Shown: in pieces, positions 50,718 through 64,000 of the stretch
How positions within the stretch are numbered: position 1 is the stretch's first letter
How the letters are laid out: each line of letters opens with the position of its first letter
Assembly (NCBI RefSeq): GCF_002443255.2
Contig: NW_019211460.1
Span: 29,732,481 to 29,796,480 of the forward strand
Length of the DNA stretch: 64,000 nt
Source of the DNA: Varroa destructor
Taxonomy: Eukaryota; Arthropoda; Arachnida; Mesostigmata; Varroidae
Reading direction: 5' to 3'
Notes under the pieces: generated by a model
The model's input: the letters and a program-made list of their open reading frames with translations, nothing else
What the model was told of the DNA's origin: nothing
Databases searched by the model: none
Position numbers and translations under genes: made by a program

Positions 50718-53700
50718 ATGGTTTGAATGTGGGCCAGAACAGACAGCAAGGGAGATTTCTACACGCATGCAACATGTAATAGAAAATAAAATGGATTAAA
50801 TGGACTATTGAAAATGTAAGTAGTTAATTTGCAGCTACAATCATTGGCATCACCGGAAAGTAGAGGGAGCATAGTTACGGTACTCAGAGTAAAACATTAA
50901 GTATGTCCCTTCCATAGCGTTTTTCCATGAGCCAGTTTTTACTACTGTTGATGCCGCTCCCTACGAAAATTGCGATAACAGAAAGAGTCGAAAACATCAT
51001 ATTGAGATGAACATGCTACGGTTACAGTTATCGATGCTGAATTTACTGTTGTCCATAATAACCTAAAGTATAATATATACAATGTATATATAAGTACATT
51101 TTGGAAGCTGCAACAACTGTCTGCGCCGCTTCTACCTCCGATTTGCCGTTACTTGTGCCATAAGTGCGCAGTGTATGAAAGACAAAAATGCACGCACGTA
51201 CTTATGCCGATTTGTAGGTGCTCCTCACAACGAGATCCTTCCGCGCTTATCCATGATGATAATTATTGCCTGCTATATTCGAAACAAAGCTAGAAAGATA
51301 TGACTAGATAATCGATTAGGGTAGAGGTTTTACTGGCACTCGCTGTTCTGGCCGGCCGAAACCAGTACTGCCATCGCAACTAAGGTAGTAGAACAGACTT
51401 CTGACCAAGTTTGGTCTAGCGGCTATTGATAGCCATTCTACAAACCATTACTACCATTACCGGAAACGTGCCGCGGAAAAGTTACTACGCAACCGTTGTC
51501 GACACAGGTACAACACAAATCTGTCTCTATCATAGTTCATACTGGAAATCCACCTGCTGACCTAGGTGATTCAGTAATCCGCTTGGTCCGGTAACCGTGT
51601 AGCGTCGCTCGAATCGGTACGGGCCCACGTACAAACTCCGGACATTGCCACACTCCGACCAATAGTATCAACAGCGCAATCGGACGAAAGGCATTCAGGG
51701 CTAAAACGTTATAACTTGACTCGTGCGATTCCTAGTCAGAGCTCTTTTTCGTCTAAAAATGAATGAATCAGAGAGAAACATTACAACTATTAGGATTATA
51801 TCAGTTAAATGATAACAACAATAAATGTGGTGATTGAAGTAATTCATCCCCCGTTGGTAATCACACAACATCTATAACTGAAAAACAACTGAATAGATGT
51901 GATCTAGAGGTTTATAAGTATATATAATTCACTATGAAGAAATAAGTATGTATCTAACAAAAATCAAGTGCCCGCTGGCAATTTACATGCGGTTTACTAT
52001 ACGCTGCGGACTATATTGGGTTATCGTATAAAACCAGCTTTGGTTACAAATCATACGAGTAATTAGTGGTGACCTGAAAGCGCTCGAAAAATTTCCACAG
52101 TCAATAAAGATATACGAGTTATTTTTAGTGTGGTTTTTCTTTCCTCGTAATGTAGATAAACATCGCATTTTTGGCGACTGACAAGGTATGAACCTGAATT
52201 AGAGGCTCAAGCCACTTTGTAAAAGTTAAACGCTATGCATTATATTCTTCGAGATAGGCTTTCTATTTTTTTTTTTGCCGTGACGAAGTAAAGTTTGTTA
52301 TGAAGCGATAAGCCTAGTTCCTGTTGTGCCATGAGGACTATATTTGAAAGTATTGCAAGCGACTGGCTGAATTTACGTATTACGTACTTGCCTGACGTTT
52401 TACAGTTCCGTTCCGTTTCATCCAGCACCCTCTCGAAGTTAGAGGCTTACCAAATAGATATTATAAAAAAATCGTCCGAGCATTTCCACTCGCGCCATTG
52501 CAACGATTACTGTTAGTAATCGCCAGTCTTCCTTTTCTTCCGATCGCTATAGATTAGACGCCATGCCTGTCTGGTCAGCGTGACGTCTTCCATCGTCACG
52601 AGTGTTCTACTAGCTGAACGGGGCTCACGTGCGGCACCATTATGTCTGGGCATGGCCACGGAGGATCGTCTTTTGCAGATGTCAAGTGCAGTCGCAGACA
52701 CCCCACGGGATGGCGTTAGTTTCGAAGACACTCGCGGTAACTCATCTCCGTTGCAAGAGCCAAAAGGACAGAAATAGGAGGCACAACAGCAGAAATAACC
52801 AAAGACAGCGATGCATCAGGACGCCAATTAACACGTTCTCATGTAGAGAACGTGTCATAAGGTACATCCCCACGGGAATTCAATGTTGCAGTCTAAGCAG
52901 ACTGCACTGCTAGGGTTGGGGTAAAGATAGTTAATCCACATACATTTTGTATAAAAATAAGATGCCTTTCCAAAAATGCACGAAAAGAGAAGTATTTTAT
53001 ATTGGAGTGTCGGCTATTTCGGCAGTCATAATAATATATTCTAATGCATAGTAATATACTGTAGCGTATGTCGTCATGCAATTTAGCAGTTAGGGTTGAA
53101 TGTCATAGAGATGCCTAAGCCTAAGTATTCACATGGGACACTACAGCAAAGTAGAGGGCCATCTTCTAACTGATTATCTCCTCTCTCGCAATATTTCAGA
53201 TACAGTATTTATTTGAGAAAGCCATTTGTTTGTCTACCGGTTGACCCTCGCCAGTCGACTGGCCAGGTATCGAGCTTCGACAGCCGAAGGTTTAGCGACA
53301 AGTGTGAAACACTCGCTTGACGCCATCAGCAACATGATGATCGGGTCGGAGTCAAGCGACCGAGAAAAAGGTCGACGGTCCTTTCTCGTTTTGTCGATAG
53401 CAGTTTTTGGCAACAACTTGATACAACTGGCTTTCCGCAACAGCTGCGAGCCCTGGTTCTGTCAATAGGATTAGCAACAACTGTATTAGTCCAATATGAA
53501 GAAAACACAGCGGGTCAGCGAGCGACAGCGGCAAGGGGCGCCGTGCAGTCTACGATCTCAAACTGAGACTACTCACAAGCTACCCAGCCAGACAAGTAGA
53601 TAAAACAGAAGCAAGACTACATAGGCCCCTCGAGCGTTTTCCTAACCCCGTTTTTCCTCATAATGGACATTACTGGCCCGCACCTCCGACTCTGGTCTGA

Positions 53701-56674
53701 TGCCGAAATGACAAGAGGCGTTGGAACGGTAATTGTGGAGGACGTCTCAACCGTTGTTGTGCAACGACATCAACTATCCAGCGTGAGCCACGGATGCATA
53801 TTGCGCACGACCTGTGTCTGACGTGGTATCTGTGCATTTAACTGTATTCTGCATAAAACAGTAGTTTGTGCGTTTAAAGTGTGTACCGGTTCATGGTAAG
53901 TACTTCATTGTGTTACCGGCCAAGCGGCGGAAGAACATACGTACATATGTTTAATACGTGCCTAGAAGCGTAGGTGTATAAAGTTGTTTGCATTGAATAT
54001 GTCGATATTGATGTCAACTTAACTAGGATGGCTGAATTTATTTTAGCTACCGATTGCATTCTGTGCAAAGAAAATATGGCTAGATTGAAGAAGCACACGC
54101 AGTTTTATCTTAAGCATTATTGCAAAACTGTACAACAAGGACATATAGCGACATCATCTAGGTCTTAAAAGTTCTTAAAAAGTTTTTTGCGGCTATTTGA
54201 ACGCATCAGTTATTGGCTATTTGTTTCTGTTATAAAAGAAACTACTAATAGTATTAATATAGACTAACGAAAACTTGGACAGGCAAACTTTTTCAATGGA
54301 GTAGGCTTTTTTTGACAAGATAGGATACAAAGTAAGCGGTTATCGAAACTTACGTGGCGAGCTCAATCAAACGGAGGGCTGATCACTCAGGATTCATATT
54401 TCCATATTTTTTTACCCATTTTGTCAGCTGAATTAATTTATGGGCAAAAACAGAAGATTATTTAGAACTGATTACGAAAGTTGAGATATAATGTTTGATA
54501 CCTGAATTGTGTTTTTTTTAACATTACGCTGAAAAAATTACATAACTTTTTAAGCAGCATGCTCTTTATTTCTAGCAGATGTATGAGATTCTTCAACATT
54601 TATCGTATAGATGTATAGAAATTTAATTTTCGATATCAGCCGGCACGAGTTAATTTTTACTTATCAATTCGCCAGTGATGTTAATCGGTTCTGTCATGTT
54701 TGGTGCGCTCAGAACCTATTTTACCGCCTTTAATGGCCTTCGACCAAGGAAGAGTGTGCGGATAACTAACATGAGCGGATCAGGCCCATCCGCAGCAATG
54801 CCACACGAAATAGTACCACCTTCGAATCGATCGACTTTCGATACTCGACATTTACAACTGTTTGCTATCGGCATTGCGAAGGTTATTCGGATCAACTGAA
54901 CTTGTTAAGGGCTCTCATCGATCAACCCAGGTTCCGTACGGTAAACATCAATAGGAACAAGAGTAATAATCCACGCGAAAGGCAAAAAATACAAAAAAGG
55001 TGCATAACTGTGTGCGTAACAAACACGACGGATCTTGAAGTGTGCTGCCTTGATATAAGAGTAGTTAGGTCGCTAATTGTAGGCCACCGATGAAATAATG
55101 TCCTAAAGAGAAATGCTTCAAACGACAATTAAGTGTTGCTTCGAAGCGCGCAATAAACTTTTACTCACGAAGTCAACGCACAACCATCTCAGAACAAAAT
55201 CCTCCAGCAGAAGGAAGGCCTCTGTCATATAACAACGCAGCCTAAATCATCAACTGTTTGATATAGGCTCGTTTTATATACGAAATTGAACTGTCGATAT
55301 TGTTTTTTGTTTCTATCTTCTAAATTGACGAAAGCTTTGGAGTTGTTTGTCGTGATAGACACGCGTTCATCCGATCCTCCTTTGATAGTCGGTACCCAAC
55401 GAATGGCACTTCGTTCCGGGCTAAAACGATGGCAAACAAGGGAGCGCAGCTTTCGGAATTTGACTGACCGAATGAGGTTTTACCTGTTTTACCCGAGGTC
55501 GGCTTCGGTGTAACTTTGTGATAACCTTTTTGGAACCTTGGCCACCCTCAACCTAAAATTTAATTTCTATGTGCAGCGTATTTGAGCTACGAATATTACG
55601 TTTACCATTATAAAAATATTTCGAATATGATTAGGTGTTGAATTCAAGCGGTACTTGCGGTCAGTGCTGGTTTCACTGAACAGGCCACAAGTGATATTTT
55701 CAGATCATGCTAAAAACTTCGTACTTTATATCTGTTTTTATTGTACACTTTTTTGAAAATGAGGCATAAACAACTTTCATCTTATGCATATCACTTTCTT
55801 CTTGACCGCAGTTATCAAACAACAAAAATCCAAATAAAGCCTGTCGCAGTTTATTGAAATATAATAAGAGAAGTTAAATGGTTGGTAGCAGGCTAACGCG
55901 GTTGACATTTAAACTAAAGTTGCCAAACTCGCTTCATTTATATTAAATATATTTTCCATCGAGTAACCTATATATATTTTTTTTTCTCCAATAATTACCT
56001 TATGGCTGTAATTTGTTCGCCTCACGCTTCGTGCCATCCATTCGGTTGTTCGCTATTTTCTATCAGATAAATTATCGCTATCGTTTCTGTTATTAGAAAC
56101 GTTAAAAGCGCTTAGAAATCATACGAAACCGAGTAATGTCTTGATACACATACGTATGTTATTTTCAATAGTTAGCACTGTATGGGAAATGTCGTTAGGG
56201 GAGATGTTCAAAGGCGTACGCCAAAGCGTTTTGTTGCCTCTTCTACTGAAATTGTTTTTGTGACACGGGGGTGGCACGCTCAAAGGATCAAATAGTAAAT
56301 AATGTTTATGTATTTGATTGCAATTTAAAATACCTTGACGTTAATTACCTAAAGTACTCATCGATGTATAGGTAGTTCAATTCTGAATGGATTTCGTTAT
56401 AACGTAGGCTAGACTTAGGCGCAAACGTAACCCTGTGGTCACTAACGTATTGGTTTTCCAGCAAAAATCCCAAGAAATTTCTATGAAAATTAATTTGATT
56501 TGACTTGTATGTGAGTGACGTTAGTAGCGAGGTATAGACAGACGTAGGTGCTACGGTAATGGTGAACGCTGAGTTTTACTAGTCGATCTAAACAGATAGC
56601 TTAAGTGATTACTTTCTTTTTTACTACTGAATGATTCGTCATAGTTAAATACTTTAACATGCATCATTGTTCGT

Positions 56675-57227
56675 ATGTCCAGTATTATTGATGTCGCCGA
56701 CGATATGTTGGCCCAATATTTGCCAAATGAATTATCGGCCCATTTACGTAGACAACAGCATGACCGAGCACAATTTTATTTGGTCTTCTGCGATCCGGAT
56801 AACGTTCAAATAGCTGAAAAGCGGACGCCGCTACGAGATACAGTTCTAATACCTAATGGAAAGCATCGAGGTGAAGATGGTGAAAAAAGATCAGGCCATG
56901 CCGTCGGTGTTATGCCAAAGAATATCTATGGCCGCTAGACTGTCGCCCCATGATATTTTCGCCTCATTCGTGCCCTCAAGTGCTACCAAACCTAATATAA
57001 CCTCAATGCCTGTCATTTTATATGAGTACACGTGTGCATACGACCAGAAGGCAGCTGGTCGTCAACGCGTTCGCTACGAGGTTGATTCTGCGATTGCTGC
57101 CCGATACTGTTGTAGACAGATATTAGATAAAGCGCTAGAAAGCTATCAAGAAAGCTGCCCGTGGCTACACATTGATCCGTCCCTAACAGCTGCTGTCCGC
57201 CAGCTGCCGTTGCAAACCAGTTGCTAG
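56675..57227 (+). pseudogene. Unrecognised reading frame interrupted by a +1 shift, possibly a coding exon with an assembly error
   Basis: Two overlapping plus-strand frames look protein-like. The first (56675-56938) begins MSSIIDVADDMLAQYLPNEL and contains AQFYLVFCDPDNVQIAEK. The second (56856-57227) contains LSPHDIFASFVPSS, MPVILYEYTCAYDQK and RYCCRQILDKALESYQES and ends TSC-stop. They overlap at a run of six A at 56883-56888. Removing one A would join them into about 184 codons without a stop. The start may instead be an acceptor (tgttcgtatgtccag), making this an internal or terminal exon. I recognise no family. Alternatives are a real exon with a homopolymer error, a decayed gene, or chance. 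Confidence 0.3.
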
Positions 57228-58048
57228 TTCTTAACTCTCTAAGATTTCTCGTCGTTCAAATCATTGATCATGTCAGTATACCGGATAGTTGAAAGGAACG
57301 AGTCGAATCCGTTCAAATGCTGCCTAGACCGATTTAACAATGACAACACTGATAAGTACGCGCTGGCATTGGCTCAATGAAAACTGCCATTTATCAGCGT
57401 GTGATAACCAGGGGACACCACGTGATTTTTGCCGTTTTACGACCGCGCTCAGCTGGCGTTCCAAGTACGTCGTTTAGAGTCCATGCGAGATAAAATCTGT
57501 TGCTGTGACAGCTAGGAGTATTGAGAATACGGTCGATCGCGATGTTCTTTTACCCGCGCGCTTTGTTTCCTTTTGTATTATTGACACTGTAGCGTGGCTG
57601 ATTTAACCTAATCTACTTGGACATCCTAAGGCAGTCCGAGCAGGCCTGAACGGCCTAAAAAGAGTTGGCGATGACTCCAGCTTCTGTAGTGGCTGTAGTA
57701 GCTGTTAGCACCCGTGCCTGCTGTCACTCAGTGCAATGTAGTTTCGTCATCATTCGAATTAGGGCTTCATTGTGGCCAGTGTTTTTGGCGTTTATTTCGA
57801 GATCCACTAAGTATTGGTTCCGCTGTATTTCGTTCAATCTCTTGTTTTTTTTCTTCTTTCTGGCTTATATGTACACTAATAGTTAAGCTGGTCGAAGCAG
57901 TCGAAAGATCGATTGCTGTCAAAACTTTAGTAGTTTAAAACAGCCATTAAAGGAAGCCGTCACACATATTGCCACACAAAGAAAACTGTATTATACGTAG
58001 GTCGTCGAACCGGTCGGGATCCGCGAGTAAATTATTTGGCCTATAAGC

Positions 58049-58088
58049 GCCTGGCTAGCTCGGTCGGGCGTCGAGCCCCACCTTGAAC
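58049..58088 (+). pseudogene. tRNA-Lys-like remnant lacking the anticodon arm
   Basis: The sequence gcctggctagctcggtcgg resembles the acceptor and D-arm of eukaryotic tRNA-Lys (GCCCGGCTAGCTCAGTCGG). It is joined directly to gcgtcgagccccacctt, which resembles the T-arm and 3' acceptor (GGGTTCGAGCCCCACGTT). The anticodon arm and variable loop are missing, so it cannot decode. It may be a deleted tRNA gene or the head of a tRNA-Lys-derived SINE. Confidence 0.45.
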
Positions 58089-58718
58089 TCAAGTGATTTA
58101 CTATTACAAATGGTAATTTTCACAGTAAACTCGCTTTTGTATATTTTATAAAATATGATCGTCTATGTATAAAGGGATTTGTAAGTTATCAATGAACATC
58201 AGCCTGTAACACCATTGCTATCTCTACCGCTTCATCGTATCGCTACGAAGAATGAGCAAGCGTTTCCACAAAACATAGAAAATACGAAAAAAAACCAACG
58301 TAGGCACTTAACACACTTATGATTTCGATATACTGATAAATGATAGCGGTGCCGCAGCTATATTCATTGGGCTTTATTACAATTCACAAGCCGTTCACCG
58401 TAATTCCGGATTAGTTTCTTTAATTCTAATAAATTCCTGGCTTTAGCTGAGTTAGGCGCTCTCAACTTCAAAGCTGACACAGTTCGAAGTGCTTACGAAT
58501 CTGATTTCCGAGTCGTGCGCCCTGAGACGAGTCTGATTTTGGCAATATCAACAATAGTTCAATAGTGAACTTGGGGGTATGAGCAGTCATTCAACTGAAA
58601 TAAACCAGTTCGAATAAAAAACGCTCACTACGTCAGTACTTTATCAGCAAGGTAGACGATTTTCTAGAGTGATAAGCAATACGAGCCATTTGATCTCTAA
58701 GCCTATCTGATCGCTGAT

Positions 58719-58746
58719 CACGTGGCTATCTACTTGTAGCCACGTG
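58719..58746. repeat. 10-bp inverted repeat with CACGTG at both ends
   Basis: cacgtggcta, tctacttg, tagccacgtg. Each arm includes an E-box hexamer, CACGTG, but no gene is known nearby. Confidence 0.8.
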
Positions 58747-61700
58747 TGCCTCTCAATACATATCTGGTGCTTACGACACTAGTTTCAAGGAGCCGCTTAG
58801 AAGGTGAACGGACACCCCAAGGTCGTGAGTTCCTTGACGACAAACGTTAATTTACTCTAGATTTTGATTGTGTTGACATCCTCGTATAGTTAGGCGCTAT
58901 CTACATGTGGATTTTATAATGGACCAAATCAGTGTATAAGGTCACACAAAGAAACAGGAAAATTTTAGAAGGCAGTGGACAAAATTGTCTTATGTGAACA
59001 ATTAACTAGGAAACTCAAACGATTGGTTTTACCTATTTGAATACGTAACTAATGATTTTTTATATTCAAGCTCGTTTTATGTAATATGCTTGTTTTAATA
59101 GATTCCACTAGAACACATATACCTACTTTTTACTGGCGAAGAGCGGGAAGTCGTCTAGTCGCACGGAGCTTTTTGTTTCCATATGAATAGGCAGTATGTG
59201 TTTCGAACAAAAAGATCCCGAAAAGCATTGTGGCATCTCTAGCGGCCCATAATTTTTTACCGCAACCGTTACGTTATTATATGTGTTGAGCTATTGATAC
59301 GAACAATAGTTCATAGAAAGCAAAGACAGCCATTGAATCATTCCTGTGTAAAAAGTATGCTTCGTAGTAGAATCAAGAAAACCGTTTGATTAAAGACAAT
59401 TCCTATTAATACTTATCACAAGGTGGATGGATCTGCAATATGCTATTTTGAGCTCGCTCAAAAAAATTCAAATCGTACTTCGATAGACATTCATTATCAG
59501 CGCAATTCTCCAGCCCATTTAATGTTATCGGCTGTACACGTTACCCACGCCCGACAATGACATCTACAGGCTTCGATATTCATAATAAATAGATTGACCC
59601 ACTATAATTGAGCCCTTTCTCTCTTGGGGGTCTTTGCACGTCAGACATCATAGATTTATGCCCTATCGGCTAGATAGCGGCAAAGCCACGAATGATTTTG
59701 TTATGTCGACTAGGGCATGTAAGCAAAAAAATATGTCTTTCAATACACCACAACTAAGATGCGAGATCGTTACGTTGATGCCTACACAACATACTCACTT
59801 TTTACCCACAACGTACCATCCATGTAAATCTATTTAGCCCACTCAACGCACATGCGTCTGCAGAGACAGTAAGTGCGTAATCCATTTGAGAGTCGCGTAA
59901 GCTTTTATCGACTAATCGCCTAGATTTTTCCACCAGCCAGAAAAGCAGCTTATTATTCCTGTGACGATTCCGTTACTGCTACACTGCTCTCCAAGGCTAT
60001 TGTGACATTTTGGGGTCGGTCGACAGTTCGATGACGGCACTCGGTCCGTCTCACTATCTGCTGCATGCAACGCATTGTGATTCTGTTATCGCAACGACGT
60101 TCGGCTGAAGAGTCCTCGATCAGCAACCGTAGGGCACGAAATTACAGTCCGACAGGATAAGCACGACCGCATCAATTGGCCAGGTTGGCCATTACGTAGT
60201 CACTACGAAAGGTTCCGGTGGGGCCTCGTCAGCGGTCTATAGCTCCATTAAACTCGGATAAATACGTTGTCGCTTCCCATACCCGCCTGCCGACATACGC
60301 GAGTATCGGTCACTGAATTTGTCAACAATATGACTAACTAAATGAATTGTGACATCTAGCAAGTAAACGAATTGTAGATGAATGAATAATATCCAGGTGT
60401 TTCAGAGATGCCTGGCCAGCATATAAACTGCGGGGGGTGTTGGATAAGTATCCATTAAAAATATCCAATTGATTTTCGACATCTTGTTAAAGGTGAGCTG
60501 AAGTAGTACGACTTAATTATGTTACTGAACGTGTTATTGTTCCAGTTTGCTTCGAGGTTATCGGAAACAAGAGATTGCTATCATAATAGATAATTAAGAC
60601 TAGTAAGAAGGACTTCGAATTATTCGTGTACGTAATAAGGTTTACTAGGCCCTAAGCAGGAACACAGATCATAACAGGTTCCTATCAAGAAAACATTATC
60701 TTTGTACATATTGCTGATGTGACTACGATGCTCAGTGCTGTTCTATTTATTACGTTCCTTCTTAGGCGTGTAGATTGGATTAAAAATAAGGAATAGTTAT
60801 TCAATCTCGGGTACATGTTTTCATAAGATCTTTGAGTTATACGAATCTATGGCACAGCTTATTTAGATATTTATGGTAATAAACAATTTAATAAAATGTA
60901 TTTACTTGACGGCGTCTTCTTGATTTGTTTTATTTAAAACAAAATGTCAAAATCACATTAATCTACTTTTTGACATTTGGCTCCCTTTCTCAAATGCATT
61001 GCCGACATGATTTACAAAAGTCCTGATGTTGCAGAGCAAAATTTATAGATATATATATATATAGCTCTCTTTTGTATAAAACAAACTTATCTATGTCTAT
61101 TTTAATTTTGTTAGATGCTTATACTTTCAACTCTGCAATACTGCAATCACCATAGCATTATTTACGAAGTGAAAAATGCTCTCTTAAAACATAGCTAAGT
61201 CGATAAAAAGACATGTGTTTGCCCCTGGAGACATTCATACGCAAACAGAACAGGAGCAAGCTTATCATTTGCCATAGGGGTGTAACAGCACAAGCCCTTC
61301 CAACCGCTAGGCTTCCAGGTTAAGTACTTAGCCGACAAATAAGAGTAAAAAGTTATTTCATAGCTTAGCTACTTTTCTTATAAACGTGTGGATGCTTTTC
61401 CTGGATGAATGGCGCAACTGCTGTCATCGTATAGATTCTCCGTCCTCGATATTTATCAAATCGAAGTCCTACCCGAATGGCCTTAGTGGAACTCTACGCT
61501 ACTACAGTGTCTAATCTTCTTTTTAGCCTTTCTGGGATTTTCCTCTTTCAACCCCCTGAACGGTTATAGCAGGTCCTTTTTATGTTCGCTTGGACATGTC
61601 CACCGTGGTAGAATCATTATTCTATTTAATAGTTTATATGTATTTATATACATGTGGTACTCAGACATCGAAGCCTAAATAGCTAGATGGCGCTTGTTAA

Positions 61701-64000
61701 TAATTTGCCGAAAATGGAGCACGATATGTTTATGCCTGCCTGCGTGTGTGTGTCCAAGCCGTTCTTCAACAAACCTCTTGGGCGCCAACAACTTCCGTAC
61801 GGAATGCTGTTAGCTCATTGCCAGTTTTCAATGCGTCCAGAGGCGCACTCCAACGTCAAATGACCATTTTAACAGTTTCATTTAACTTGTTTTTTCGTCA
61901 TCCACCGATGATGTAACTAAACATACAGTATATGCGCCTCTTATATATGGATTTATTCTTTCGCTGTCGTTTCGTCTCAAGTGGACAATTGATGTAAATA
62001 TGAATCGAATTAAATTTCATCGCCGATGCTTTGGTTTATCTTTTGAATTGTTTTTATTGAGGACTGTTTCATAACTAGTGCACTACTTACACGAACAATG
62101 CCAAGTCGCATTGTTATAAAACAAACTATCAGCAGGTAACTTTTTGACGGGATGGGTTGGGTCGAGGTCACGACTGGGTTATATTTTTTACTACGCGTCT
62201 ATTTTGTTTGAAGATTTTATTACCTAAAGGAAAAATAGGCCAGGCAACTGACAGCTATTTAGCTCATAGCAGCAACAGAAGCATCGGCTTGATTGTGCAG
62301 GAGACATTACGATAACTAGCTGAGAACTTGGTGCCTGTAAAAAAAAAATGCTTACTTTGCCCCTTGCAGCGGAGCTCAACTTAGACTCCTAAACGTGACT
62401 GGCTGTGTTGCTAGAAATATAAAACTATCTTAAACATGTATTATAATTCCTTTAATTTCTTTTCTGTAATACTCCAAATAGCTAGATTTCAAACAGAATT
62501 CAAATTAAGCTGCGATGATCAGCGGTAGAAGACAAACATCATAATGTGAGGATGTACAGGTTTTTTAGCAGGTTCTAGAGATCTGTTTTCTCTTGATGTC
62601 TGTGTCCATAAAAGCTAAACGTTTTCGGCACAAAGTAACTACACCGATAAACATATCAAGCGGCAAAATCTCATATGTTTGCATAAACCGCAACATTATC
62701 TGCTGCCTATTAAGATAAACACCAAATATTTACCTTGCAGTTGAGCGTTATACGTATTATACTGCACAGGTTCGGCTATATGAGGCCATACAATACATGA
62801 GGCCATGCAAAAAGATCAGTCAAGTCAGAACTTTTGGTTAATAGAAACAGCACAAAGAAGCACTACGTAACCTTGCGTCAAATTGTCATTAGTCGTTAGG
62901 TAGCTACTCAAACTAATGAGTACTTACTTCAACCCTTCGTTCTTTCGTGGCAACCTCACTTCTGCCCTCTCATGACGTTTTGTTAAAAATCTTACATTAA
63001 GTGATTGACTATTTTATTACTATTTTTGTTTCTAATTAGATACTGATGTTTTTATTGATAGATATACTTTTATCTAAATGCGTAACAATACCTTGTGGGT
63101 GTCTCCTATATGTAAGTTGTATCTACTTTTCTGTGGCAAAATGAGCAGCTTACGATATGTTTTTTCTCTAATTTTACTTAACGTATTTCTGTACGCTTGC
63201 TGCTATGATACGCATAATGTGTATCTATAATATATTCTACTTACTGTATGTTTACGCGACCGTGTAGTCACGTGAGTAAATGTTTAAGTGGATTTTGCAG
63301 TCCAGCATCCTTCCCCGCATTGTACTTTCGTACATGGTAGCGGCCGCTGCTTCCTGGATCTGTTGACAAATAGGTGTCTGTATATTTATGCACGTCTATG
63401 GAGGCCCACTTGTGTGCCATACGCTCTCCGTATACTCATAATACTATTAGTATAAGTACGGGCTCTCTCTCTCCCCTTTTATATCTGTATGCCGTGTTGT
63501 TCTAGCAATACGTCCACTACTTCGACAGGCGCCATCGGTGACGGCAAAAATAACGGAATTTCGGATAATAATATCTTCGCTTTCGTACAAGAGGAAGGGT
63601 TTTGTCAAAGTATTGGTACGGGCAAACAGAAAGCGCCGGTTTCGTGGCGGCATCACGAACACCAATGGTAATAACCACCCTTGGCGGATCTTGACTGACA
63701 GGATGAATTGAGTGATTCCAAATACACACACGCTATCTATGGATAACATGACAACTCGATGACAAAAGTTCGACAAGGAAAGATTGTGTGGTTCATCGGT
63801 GCCACGACCTAAATACGCTGAAACGTCGAAAGAGAAGGCTTCAAACAAAATTCTGCACAGCGTTAGTTGTCGTTGAACGACGTTTAGCAAAAAATGACGA
63901 GCAACCAGCCATCTATTGCAGGTTTCATTCCTGTTGGCCACCTACTATAAAGGACTAAGAACGATTTAGTGCAAATATAGCCCACGCGTATCTTCACGGT

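Larger units (their letters stand above)
36061..56674. other. 20 kb without a recognisable gene
   Basis: Composition is mostly AT-rich, with GC-richer patches at 47.0-48.3 and 49.9-50.8 kb that account for most of the longer chance frames. It contains TA and GA microsatellites. No transposase, reverse transcriptase or conserved domain was recognised. It may be intron or UTR of a gene whose exons lie elsewhere. Confidence 0.45.
57228..64000. other. Terminal region without a recognisable gene
   Basis: It contains the tRNA-Lys-like remnant and an E-box-containing inverted repeat at 58719-58746. The 164-codon minus-strand frame at 63447-63941 starts at GTG, and its length is about what chance allows in a window this size. 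Confidence 0.45.

Noticed and set aside
63447..63941. 164-codon minus-strand frame
   Set aside because: It begins at GTG, has no domain I recognise, and its length is near the chance maximum for 64 kb read in six frames.
1..64000. CRISPR arrays, bacterial operons, viral or retrotransposon coding regions
   Set aside because: No regularly spaced identical repeats, ribosome-binding-site-led gene clusters, or reverse transcriptase, integrase or transposase motifs were seen in any frame.

Overview
This is a window of animal nuclear DNA: AT-rich, gene-poor, with GT-AG introns, microsatellites, tRNA-derived repeats and one 25-N assembly gap. The clearest gene is an ortholog of slimb/beta-TrCP. Its EHTGRV blade-7 wording resembles insect slimb more than the human protein, so an arthropod is likely. 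A chelicerate such as a mite is possible, but that is a guess; no ribosomal or mitochondrial marker is present to settle it.

Layout. 1-14906: no recognisable gene; a duplicated non-coding repeat (1301 and 2727), short inverted repeats and the N gap. 14907-20354, plus strand: slmb in six coding exons, covering the dimerisation domain, F-box, seven WD blades and an unusual Gly/Pro/Ala-rich tail. 20355-34774: the slmb 3' UTR and intergenic DNA, with two copies of a tRNA-like SINE, a possible minus-strand terminal exon near 25.8-26.1 kb and a CpG-dense stretch at about 32.0-33.5 kb. 34775-35485, plus strand: an intronless ORF of 236 codons carrying the GSK-3-binding signature of FRAT/GBP proteins. 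35486-64000: nearly empty, apart from microsatellites, a tRNA-Lys-like remnant at 58.05 kb and one uncharacterised, possibly frameshifted reading frame at 56.7-57.2 kb.

How the genes work together. Both confident genes belong to beta-catenin turnover in Wnt signalling. Beta-TrCP/Slimb is the SCF receptor that recognises beta-catenin after GSK-3 has phosphorylated it. FRAT/GBP binds GSK-3 and, in vertebrates, displaces Axin from it, which stabilises beta-catenin. They lie on the same strand about 14.4 kb apart. FRAT/GBP is known chiefly from vertebrates and is, as far as I know, absent from Drosophila and C. elegans, so the FRAT-like gene and its linkage to slmb are the most interesting content of the window.
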